The notes beneath the pieces were generated by a model, which was given only the letters and a program-made list of their open reading frames with translations, was not told the origin of the DNA and made no database searches. Made by a program: the position numbers and the translations under genes. Shown in pieces: positions 1-5,508 of a stretch of DNA of 10,212 nt; within the stretch, counting starts at the first letter, position 1, and the number at the start of each line of letters is the position of its first letter. The DNA is taken from the NCBI GenBank assembly GCA_903928755.1, contig CAIYSH010000046.1, forward strand, positions 1-10,212. The letters are read 5' to 3'. Source of the DNA: an uncultured Alphaproteobacteria bacterium (GTDB lineage Bacteria > Pseudomonadota > Alphaproteobacteria > Caulobacterales > Caulobacteraceae).

Positions 1-83
1 TGGTGGGCGGCGCCTTCGAGGCCTCCGAACTGGACGCCAAGCGGGCCATTGATCAGGCCAGCCGACTGGCGGCTGCGGTCTGA
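1..83 (+). CDS. C-terminal fragment of an unidentified protein
   Basis: An open frame enters from the left edge (codons in phase from base 3) and stops at the TGA at 81-83, giving about 27 residues that end in ELDAKRAIDQASRLAAAV. The tail is a charged, alanine-rich amphipathic helix, as at the end of many cytosolic enzymes, and the GC-rich third positions look coding. I cannot name the family from so short a piece. Nothing follows on this strand until the small gene at 203, so it probably closes its transcription unit here. Confidence 0.55.
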   Translation, partial: VGGAFEASELDAKRAIDQASRLAAAV

Positions 84-111
84 GACAGGTTCGCCGGGCG
101 CAGTTCCCGCC

Positions 112-141
112 TTATCCACAGGCCTGCCTGTCAGGGGATAA
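112..141 (+). promoter_or_regulatory. DnaA-box-like pair in the 84-202 gap
   Basis: Bases 112-120 are TTATCCACA, an exact match to the DnaA box 9-mer. An inverted near-match, TTATCCCCT (two differences), reads on the minus strand from 141 to 133. Between them lies the palindrome ACAGGC-CT-GCCTGT (118-131). A GANTC site (GACTC, 164-168), the target of the CcrM methylase in Caulobacterales, follows, overlapping a TTGACT (163-168) that could be a -35 element; no convincing -10 is visible. The gap 84-202 otherwise holds no gene that I can see. DnaA acts as a transcription regulator as well as an initiator in Caulobacter, so control of the gene at 203 is possible; this is inference. Confidence 0.4.
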
Positions 142-202
142 CTGGAACATAACAAGAACAATTGACTCGACAGGCGGAACGGGACGGCCTTACCCTGAGG
201 TC

Positions 203-475
203 ATGCTTACCCTCGCAGAGTGTCGCCAGAAACGGTTCGATATTGTTGTCCGGTGCGACCTCTGTCGGTCCACCCACCTTGTCCGTCTGCCAGAGCGGCG
301 GACAAGATTCGAAGGCCGACGGGTCGCCGACCTTTTCGAGGAAGGTGTGATCGGCTGCCATGCCCACGGTGGCCTGGCCACCCTGCTGCAGATCAGGTCG
401 GTAGCAGAGGCCGCGCAGGCTGGTGCCGTTCTGGAATCCTGGCCATCAGAAGGCGTGACCGCCCTGCAGACCTGA
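203..475 (+). CDS. Small Cys/His-rich putative zinc-binding protein, unknown function
   Basis: A 90-residue frame starts at ATG 203, preceded by CTGAGG about 2 nt upstream (a close-set Shine-Dalgarno), and ends at TGA 473-475. I do not recognise the family. Visible features are C7, a CxxC at residues 18-21 followed by H25, and a CHAH at 52-55, a pattern compatible with a compact zinc ribbon; residues 56-80 look helical. Codons are GC-rich at third positions like the neighbours, which favours a real gene over the antisense frames across the same region. It lies convergent to the flavoenzyme gene ending at 503. It might be a small nucleic-acid-binding or adaptor protein, but only the metal-site pattern supports this. 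Confidence 0.6.
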   Translation: MLTLAECRQKRFDIVVRCDLCRSTHLVRLPERRTRFEGRRVADLFEEGVIGCHAHGGLATLLQIRSVAEAAQAGAVLESWPSEGVTALQT

Positions 476-495
476 ACTGGCCGGCAGGGCGTTTG
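460..495 (+). terminator. Possible terminator hairpin after the small gene
   Basis: CGCCCTGC (460-467) and GCAGGGCG (484-491) are perfect 8-bp inverted arms around a 16-nt loop that contains the stop codon of the preceding gene, followed by TTTG. The stem is GC-rich but the T tract is only three bases and the left arm is coding, so termination strength is doubtful. It sits between two convergent genes, where a terminator is expected. Confidence 0.35.
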
Positions 496-502
496 TCTGG
501 CC

Positions 503-1477
503 TCAGGCCGCGAAGGCCCGCATGCGCTTTGCCAGGATTTCGTCAGCCTGGGTCATGATGTTGCGGACAAGGTCAGCGCAGGTCGGAATGTCGTGGATCA
601 GGGCCTGGCTCTGGCCGGTCGTCCAGATGCCGCCGTCCATATTGCCGTCGCGCAGCACGTTCTCGCGACCACGGGCGCCCGCCATCAGTTCCTGAACCTC
701 GGCAAAGGTCTTGGTGGTGTCGCGCTGGATTTCAAAGACCTGCTCGGAGACCGCATTGCGCGCCACCCGCGAGGTGTTGCGCAGGCTGCGGCCCACCAGG
801 ATGGTGTCACGCTCGGTATTGGCGACAATCTGATCCTTCACGTTCTGGTGGATCCTGGCTTCCTGGGTGGCGCAGAACCGCGTGCCCATGTTCACGCCGT
901 CAGCCCCGAGGGCCAGGGCCGCAACCAGGCTGCGGCCGTCGGCCATGCCGCCCGAGGCGATGACCGGAACATCAATGGCGTCGACCGTGGCCGGCAGCAG
1001 AACGATCAGGCCGACATCGTCCTCGCCCGGGTGACCGGCGCACTCAAAGCCATCAATGCTGATCACGTCACACCCATGCTTCACGGCCGAGACGGCGTGA
1101 CGGACCGAGGTGCACTTGTGGATGACCTTGACGCCGGTCTCCTTGAAGCGCGGCAGGTGATCGATCGGGGTGCGGCCGGCGGTCTCGACGATCTTGATCC
1201 CGGATTCGATGATCGCCTCACGATAGGCGTCATATGGAATGGGATTGATGGAGGGCAGCAGGGTCAGGTTCACGCCGAAAGGCTTGTCCGTCAGGGTCTT
1301 GATCCGCTCGATTTCCGCGAGCAGGGCCTCACCTGACGGGAACATGTGCGCGACCAGGAAACCCAGGGCGCCGGCATTGGCCACAGAGGCCACAAGATCG
1401 CCCATGCCGACCCCGGTCATGCCGCCCATGACAATGGGAGTTTCGACGCCGAACATTTCGGTAATGCGAGTCTTCAT
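503..1477 (-). CDS. FMN-dependent NADH:quinone reductase / nitronate monooxygenase-like enzyme
   Basis: This 324-residue protein has the TIM-barrel fold of the nitronate monooxygenase superfamily (COG2070) at full length. Visible landmarks: PIVMGGM (14-20) near the N-terminus, KPFGVNLTLLP (65-75), HKCTSVRHA (120-128), IDGFECAGHPGEDD (141-154) with H149 near the flavin, ASGG (174-177) and GADGVNMGTRF (191-201) for FMN phosphate binding, and RSLRNTSRVARNA (230-242). As I remember it, this motif set matches Pseudomonas PA1024, first annotated as 2-nitropropane dioxygenase and later shown to be an NADH:quinone reductase, better than true class I nitronate monooxygenases. The likely reaction is therefore two-electron quinone reduction in the cytosol, though nitronate oxidation is not excluded. 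Start ATG 1477 has AGGAAGGA about 8 nt upstream. It lies 117 nt downstream of asd on the same strand, separated by a strong hairpin, so cotranscription is uncertain. Confidence 0.85.
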   Translation of the reverse strand: MKTRITEMFGVETPIVMGGMTGVGMGDLVASVANAGALGFLVAHMFPSGEALLAEIERIKTLTDKPFGVNLTLLPSINPIPYDAYREAIIESGIKIVETAGRTPIDHLPRFKETGVKVIHKCTSVRHAVSAVKHGCDVISIDGFECAGHPGEDDVGLIVLLPATVDAIDVPVIASGGMADGRSLVAALALGADGVNMGTRFCATQEARIHQNVKDQIVANTERDTILVGRSLRNTSRVARNAVSEQVFEIQRDTTKTFAEVQELMAGARGRENVLRDGNMDGGIWTTGQSQALIHDIPTCADLVRNIMTQADEILAKRMRAFAA

Positions 1478-1544
1478 GGCTGGATTCCTTCCTGGATAAC
1501 ATGTCGCCTTACCCGGCGAACTGGTGGCGAGAATTGCACGGGGA

Positions 1545-1566
1545 CCGCGGTCCGTCGAGACCGCGG
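1545..1566 (-). terminator. Strong hairpin downstream of asd (no U tract)
   Basis: CCGCGGTC (1545-1552) and GACCGCGG (1559-1566) form a perfect 8-bp GC-rich stem with a 6-nt loop, 28 nt past the asd stop codon and within the 117-nt gap before the flavoenzyme gene. On the transcribed (minus) strand it is followed by UCCCCGUG, not by uridines, so it is not a canonical intrinsic terminator. It could be a U-less terminator, an mRNA 3'-end stabiliser or a processing site that separates the expression of asd from the downstream gene. Confidence 0.4.
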
Positions 1567-1594
1567 CACCCCTGCGGGCCGAATTTGCAGAACT

Positions 1595-2644
1595 TTATGC
1601 CTGCCCGAAACAGAAGACCTCGGCCACCTGGACAGCATTCAGGGCGGCACCCTTGCGCAGGTTGTCGCCCGCCACGAACATGGCCAGGCCATGCACCACG
1701 GTGGGATCATTCCTCACCCGACCGACAAAGACCGGATCCCGTCCTGTGGCAGCCAGGGGATTGGGCACCTCGTCAATCACGACCCCCGGCGCAGATGCCA
1801 GCAGGTCAAGGGCCGACTGCGGCGACAGGGGCCGCTCGAATTCGGCATTGATGGACAGGGCGTGACCGGTGAAGACCGGAACCCGGACACAGGTGCCAGA
1901 CACCGGCAGTCCCGGGATTTCCAGGATCTTGCGGCTCTCATCCCTTAGCTTGATCTCTTCCTCGGTATAGCCGTCCTCGACCACCTCATAGTTCAGGGGC
2001 ACGACATTGAAGGCGATGGGAACCGCCCACTTTTCCGGTTTGGTCAGACCGGCCACAGCCCCATCCCGCGCCAGGGCGGCTCCGCTTGCCGTTACGGCCC
2101 GGTTCTGGGCCTCCAGTACATCAATGCCCGCGACCCCGGCCCCCGAAACGGCCTGATAGGTGCTGACCGTCAACCGCTTGAGGCCCGCCGCCCGATGCAG
2201 GGGGCCAAGGACCGGCATGGCGGCCATGGTGGTGCAGTTGGGATTGGCGACAATGCCCTTGGGTATGGAATTGAGGGCGTGGGGATTGACCTCTGAAACG
2301 ACCAGGGGAACCTCCGGATCATTTCGCCAGGCCGAACTGTTGTCGATCACCAGGGCACCGGCTGCAGCAACCCGGGGTGCCAGGGCCTTTGAGGTCGAGC
2401 CGCCTGCCGAGAAAAAGACCACGTCGAGGCCTGCATAGTCTGCTGTCGCTGCGTCCTCGACCACGATGTCCTGGCCCTTCCAGGTCAAGGTGCTGCCGGC
2501 CGACCGGGCTGACGCGAACAGGCGCAGGGAGGCCAGGGGGAAGCCCCGCTCGGCCAGCAGAAGGCGCATCATCTCGCCCACCAGACCGGTGGCACCGACA
2601 ACCCCCACATGAGGCGGCCGGGAAACTGAAAATCGGGAAGTCAT
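1595..2644 (-). CDS. asd: Aspartate-semialdehyde dehydrogenase
   Basis: Asd reduces L-aspartyl-4-phosphate with NADPH to aspartate semialdehyde, the branch point to lysine/diaminopimelate, threonine, isoleucine and methionine. The 349-residue protein has the full family layout: NADP-binding GATGLVG (17-23), FSAGGSTS (78-85), NSSAWR (102-107), the active-site Cys in NPNCTT (C137), SGAG (167-170), the substrate and catalytic region RVPVFTGH (R254, H261), and GDNLRKGAA near the C-terminus (327-334). ATG 2644 is chosen because AAGGAG lies 7 nt upstream and the family motif begins 16 residues in; the frame is open further upstream, but those 33 residues are low-complexity and coincide with the structured leader. 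The essential diaminopimelate branch explains a dedicated leader. The leader peptide and attenuator-like structure at 2645-2811 suggest control by charged tRNA supply. Confidence 0.96.
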   Translation of the reverse strand: MTSRFSVSRPPHVGVVGATGLVGEMMRLLLAERGFPLASLRLFASARSAGSTLTWKGQDIVVEDAATADYAGLDVVFFSAGGSTSKALAPRVAAAGALVIDNSSAWRNDPEVPLVVSEVNPHALNSIPKGIVANPNCTTMAAMPVLGPLHRAAGLKRLTVSTYQAVSGAGVAGIDVLEAQNRAVTASGAALARDGAVAGLTKPEKWAVPIAFNVVPLNYEVVEDGYTEEEIKLRDESRKILEIPGLPVSGTCVRVPVFTGHALSINAEFERPLSPQSALDLLASAPGVVIDEVPNPLAATGRDPVFVGRVRNDPTVVHGLAMFVAGDNLRKGAALNAVQVAEVFCFGQA

Positions 2645-2658
2645 TGGGCGTCTCCTTG

Positions 2659-2705
2659 AAAAATGCGGAGGCGCGGGTCTTGCCGAAACGGCCCCGCGCA
2701 TCGGC
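2659..2705 (-). terminator. Candidate attenuator terminator before asd
   Basis: Transcribed strand: GCGCGGG (2699-2693) pairs with CCCGCGC (2677-2671), enclosing a small nested GCCG-UUU-CGGC hairpin. The stem can be lengthened outwards through single C-U and C-C mismatches by 2 bp (2702-2701 with 2669-2668) and 2 bp more (2705-2704 with 2666-2665), which brings its base one nucleotide from the U5 run at 2663-2659. It lies upstream of the asd Shine-Dalgarno, so it can only act as a conditional terminator. Confidence 0.5.
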
Positions 2706-2730
2706 GGGGCTGTGTCTGAAGTGTCGTGCG

Positions 2731-2811
2731 CTAGATCGGCCACACACCCACAGACGCCCCGCCGAAGCGGATCGTTTTGCGGGTAATGGTTTTAAGGGTC
2801 GCGCTGGACAT
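2731..2811 (-). CDS. Putative asd leader peptide (26 aa)
   Basis: A 26-codon ORF starts at ATG 2811, has AGAGG about 7 nt upstream, and stops at TAG 2733-2731, 86 nt before the asd start. Residues 5-14 read TLKTITRKTI: four Thr, two Ile and two Lys in ten codons, then RFGGASVGVWPI. Threonine, isoleucine and lysine are all end products of the pathway through Asd, and a Thr/Ile run is the hallmark of the thrL leader peptide of E. coli. Arm 1 of the attenuator lies over codons 16-19, just after the regulatory codons, so a ribosome delayed at T13/I14 would cover most of it. I infer a cis-acting leader peptide; an independent small protein is the alternative. Confidence 0.6.
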   Translation of the reverse strand: MSSATLKTITRKTIRFGGASVGVWPI

Positions 2812-2961
2812 GGCGAAGCCTCTAGGGGAAATGCCTGCGACTGTAAACGGGCCAAATGGACCGATATCGGCGCTTGTCTTTCCCGTTCAGGGCCAGCACA
2901 GTTCGCCCTCTGATCGAAGCTGAGACTTCGACGCAAACACATCAAGCCCTCTGGAGGAAAC
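2812..2961. promoter_or_regulatory. Divergent promoter region between asd leader and transporter
   Basis: This 150-bp stretch must hold promoters for the asd transcript (minus) and probably for the transporter gene (plus). I could not pick a convincing -35/-10 pair for either. It contains the perfect 10-bp palindrome CCGATATCGG (2861-2870) and an interrupted inverted repeat TCGAAG-CTGAGA-CTTCGA (2914-2931), 30 bp before the transporter start, which could be an operator or a 5'-UTR hairpin. The transporter Shine-Dalgarno GGAGG (2951-2955) is clear. Confidence 0.4.
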
Positions 2962-4419
2962 ATGACGACGGTTGAAGCCGCACAAGCTGGCCCGAAGCTT
3001 TCGCTCTGGACCAAGCTCTCATACGGTTTCGGAGCCGTGGCTGTGGGCGTCAGGGATAATGGCCTCGCCTACTTCCTGCTGCTGTTCTACAGTCAGGTCA
3101 TGGGTCTGGACGCCCGTCTTGCAGGTCTGGCCCTGACCATGGGTCTGGTGATCGATGCCTTCCTCGACCCGATCATCGGCTATGTTTCCGACAATTTCAG
3201 ATCAAAATGGGGCCGCCGCCACCCCTTCATCTATGCCTCGATCATTCCCATTGCCCTTGTCTATTTCCTGATCTGGAGCCCACCGACAGGGCTCAGCCAG
3301 TCAGGCCTGTTCTGGTGGCTGTTATGCACGATGGGGGCCATCCGCCTGTTCTATTCGGTGTTCGAGATCCCGTTTGCAGCCCTCGCACCTGAACTGACCA
3401 AGGATTATGACGAGCGCACGGTCCTGCAGTCCTTCACCCTGTTCTTTGCCTGGTTCGTCGGCAACTTCATGTCGGTGTTCAACTTCTGGCTCTTCGGCCT
3501 GTTCGCTACCGCCACCATAAAGGATGGCCGGTTCAATCCAGCCGCCTATCATGTCTATGGCCTGCTCGCCTCGGCCATCATGTTCGTGGCCATAACCGTG
3601 ACCGCTGTGGGAACGCACCGGCACATTCCCAATCTCAGCCAACCGCCTGCTCAGGAAAAGAAGTCCCTGGGTGCGATTTTCCGTGAGATTTACGAGACCC
3701 TGGTCGACAAGTCCTTCTTCTCGCTCTTCCTCTCGACCCTGTTCGGGTCGATTGCCAGTGGCCTGGCAGCAGCCATGGCCTTCATCAACTATACCTACTT
3801 CTGGGCCTTCACGAGCGCTCAGAGCGGTCTGATGGTCACGGGCGTCTTCGCCTCCGCCTTCATCGGCGCGAGCCTGGCACCGGTCATTTCCCGGACCATA
3901 GGCAAGAAGCGCGGGGCCATCATCATCGGCCTCATCGCCTTCCTGGGATCCCCCATGCTGATGGTGATGCGACTTTTCGACCTGTTGCCACCGAACGGAT
4001 CGCCGGTGCTGTTCTGGACCTATTACGTGGTCAACGTCTTCGACGTCGGTCTGATCATCTGCTACCAGACCCTGGTTCCCGCCATGATGGCCGACCTGGT
4101 CGAGCACGCTGAAGTCAAGACAGGCCGACGCTCGGAGGGCGTGTTCTATGCGGCCGCAGGCTTCATCCGCAAGCTGGTGGCCGGCAGTGGCGTTCTGCTG
4201 GCTGGCTTCATCATGGCCGCCGCCGGACTGCAGAAGGGGGCAGATCCCCTGACCGTCTCGCCCGAGACCATCTGGAAGCTGGGAGCCTATTATGCGCCGA
4301 CCATTGTCGGCCTGTGGATGGTGATGCTGCTGGTGCTCTCAACCTACAGCATCAGCCGCGAAGGCCACGAGGAGAACCTCCGGGCCATCGCTAGGAACAA
4401 GGCCGGGGAAGAAGGCTAA
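2962..4419 (+). CDS. MFS/GPH-family (MelB-like) cation symporter
   Basis: The 485-residue inner-membrane protein has about 12 hydrophobic segments and the hallmarks of the glycoside-pentoside-hexuronide:cation symporter group (MFS_2). GLVIDAFLDPIIGYVSD (61-77) holds D65 and D69 at the place of the MelB cation-site aspartates D55 and D59, followed by the cytoplasmic loop SKWGRRHP (81-88). IPFAALAPELTKDYDERT (136-153) and MADLVEHAEVKTGRRSEG (376-393) are the two other conserved loops. Start ATG 2962 has GGAGG about 6 nt upstream. The substrate is unknown: sugars are typical, but the same family includes the animal lysolipid carrier MFSD2A, and the convergent acyl-CoA dehydrogenase genes make a carboxylate or lipid substrate worth considering. 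Its stop codon overlaps that of the opposing gene at 4416-4419, and no terminator is visible. Confidence 0.88.
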   Translation: MTTVEAAQAGPKLSLWTKLSYGFGAVAVGVRDNGLAYFLLLFYSQVMGLDARLAGLALTMGLVIDAFLDPIIGYVSDNFRSKWGRRHPFIYASIIPIALVYFLIWSPPTGLSQSGLFWWLLCTMGAIRLFYSVFEIPFAALAPELTKDYDERTVLQSFTLFFAWFVGNFMSVFNFWLFGLFATATIKDGRFNPAAYHVYGLLASAIMFVAITVTAVGTHRHIPNLSQPPAQEKKSLGAIFREIYETLVDKSFFSLFLSTLFGSIASGLAAAMAFINYTYFWAFTSAQSGLMVTGVFASAFIGASLAPVISRTIGKKRGAIIIGLIAFLGSPMLMVMRLFDLLPPNGSPVLFWTYYVVNVFDVGLIICYQTLVPAMMADLVEHAEVKTGRRSEGVFYAAAGFIRKLVAGSGVLLAGFIMAAAGLQKGADPLTVSPETIWKLGAYYAPTIVGLWMVMLLVLSTYSISREGHEENLRAIARNKAGEEG

Positions 4420-5498
4420 ACCGCAAACCCCTGCAGGCGGGCCGCATCTTCGCGGACCGTCTGCGGGCCCCCCAGGATCTGGCGGTTGAAGCCGATCCGT
4501 TTGAACCAGTAATGCAGGCCCACGAGATCGGTGAAACCCATTCCGCCATGAACCTCGGTGGCACGGCGGGCAACCAGAGTGCCGACCTCTGACAGGTGCG
4601 CCTTGGCATGGCAGGCCGTGACGGACGCTTCCGCAGACAAGGCATCCAGGGCATGGGCCGCATACCAGACCATGGCGCGGCAAGGCTCCAGGGCCGCAAC
4701 CATTTCGGCGCACATGTGCTTTACCGCCTGGAAGGTGGCTATGGCCCGCTCGAACTGTTTCCGTTCCTTGGAATAGGCTACGGCCTGTTCCAGCATGTCC
4801 TGGGCTGCCCCCAGGGTATCAGCGGCAAACATCACCCGCCCGACATCGATCAGTTCCCGCAGGACAGCGGGGCAGCTTCCAGGCAGCGCCTCACCCGTGA
4901 CACTGTCGAGGGTCAGTTCGCCCGTCGGGCGCGTGCCATCTATGGTCCTGAGCGACGTGCGGGTCAGCCCCGGCGCATCGGCCGGGACCAGGTGCAGGCC
5001 CCCGTCACGATCCGCCACGAGGTAGACATCGGCCTCGTAATCAATGACGAACAGGCTTGTCCCTGACAGCTTGCCCTCCTTCAGGGTCAATCCGGCGTCG
5101 CCGCGGGCCCCGGTCGATTCAGAGATGGCGACACCGGCGACAACCTCTCCGGCTGCCAGTCTGGGCAGCCAATGGGTCTTCTGGGACTCATTTCCAGCCC
5201 GCATCAGGGCCAGGGGGGCGAGCACGGCCGTGCCGACATAGGGGGCGGGTGTCACATATCGACCCAGGGCTTCGGCGACGATGGCAGCGTCGAGAAAGGA
5301 CAGGCCGACACCCCCGAAATCCTCTGGAATGATCAGCCCCGTGACCCCGAGCCCCGCCAGGCCTTCGAGCACATCGGTTGCCCGGGTCTCGTTGTCGCTG
5401 ACGAATTTTCGGGTCCGGGCCAGCCCGCCCTGCCCGGCGAGGAACCGCTCCACCGAAGCCTGGAGCATGACCTGTTCCTGGGAAAGTCCGAATTCCAT
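4416..5498 (-). CDS. Acyl-CoA dehydrogenase, beta-like (probably base-less) subunit
   Basis: The 360-residue protein has the acyl-CoA dehydrogenase fold: N-terminal helices, PEDFGGVGLSFLD (59-71), the mid-domain strand AISEST (124-129), the FAD-contacting ERKQFERAIATFQAVK (245-260), and EVHGGMGFT (315-323), the usual GGxG site for the FAD of a partner subunit. What it lacks is also visible: the helix-G position that is ER in active enzymes reads GR (220-221), and the C-terminal GGPQTVRE has no glutamate at the medium-chain enzyme's base position. It therefore looks like the non-catalytic, FAD-supporting partner of the gene just upstream, as in mycobacterial ChsE4-ChsE5-type heterotetramers. 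ATG 5498 follows the upstream stop codon by 10 nt, with GAGGA overlapping that stop; the longer upstream frame would overlap its neighbour. Substrate unknown. Confidence 0.88.
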   Translation of the reverse strand: MEFGLSQEQVMLQASVERFLAGQGGLARTRKFVSDNETRATDVLEGLAGLGVTGLIIPEDFGGVGLSFLDAAIVAEALGRYVTPAPYVGTAVLAPLALMRAGNESQKTHWLPRLAAGEVVAGVAISESTGARGDAGLTLKEGKLSGTSLFVIDYEADVYLVADRDGGLHLVPADAPGLTRTSLRTIDGTRPTGELTLDSVTGEALPGSCPAVLRELIDVGRVMFAADTLGAAQDMLEQAVAYSKERKQFERAIATFQAVKHMCAEMVAALEPCRAMVWYAAHALDALSAEASVTACHAKAHLSEVGTLVARRATEVHGGMGFTDLVGLHYWFKRIGFNRQILGGPQTVREDAARLQGFAV

Positions 5499-5508
5499 GG
5501 TCCGATCC

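Larger units (their letters stand above)
2645..2811 (-). promoter_or_regulatory. Candidate attenuator leader of asd
   Basis: On the transcribed (minus) strand the order is: leader-peptide ORF (2811-2731), arm 1 (2765-2756, inside that ORF), arm 2 (2710-2701), arm 3 (2699-2691), arm 4 (2677-2671), U5 (2663-2659), Shine-Dalgarno (2657-2652), asd ATG (2644). Arm 1 pairs with arm 2 over 10 perfect bp; arm 2 (2710-2704) pairs with arm 3 (2697-2691) over 7 perfect bp and a 6-nt loop; arm 3 (2699-2693) pairs with arm 4 over 7 perfect bp. Arms 1:2 plus 3:4 and arm 2:3 are mutually exclusive, as in trp, thr and ilv attenuators. An overlapping pairing of CUCC (2670-2667) with GGAG of the Shine-Dalgarno (2655-2652), extended by 3 bp beyond one mismatch, could also hide the ribosome binding site. 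The structure is read by eye, not folded by computer. Confidence 0.6.

Noticed and set aside
131..367. 78-codon minus-strand frame over the 203-475 gene
   Set aside because: It crosses the DnaA-box gap, has no convincing ribosome binding site, and its codon pattern is worse than that of the plus-strand gene.
593..1336. 247-codon open frame antisense to the flavoenzyme gene
   Set aside because: No recognisable motifs, and it mirrors the codon structure of a well-conserved gene on the other strand; long antisense frames are normal in GC-rich DNA.
2645..2743. 33-residue upstream extension of asd
   Set aside because: The extra residues are low-complexity, the true ATG 2644 has an ideal AAGGAG at 7 nt, and the DNA is better explained as the structured leader.
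2861..2870. Perfect palindrome CCGATATCGG as a definite operator
   Set aside because: About ten 10-bp palindromes are expected by chance in a window of this size, so position alone is weak support; kept only as a note in the intergenic entry.
3322..4107. 261-codon open frame antisense to the transporter gene
   Set aside because: Translation is dominated by Gly/Glu/Gln/His with no domain; the opposing frame is a clear membrane transporter.
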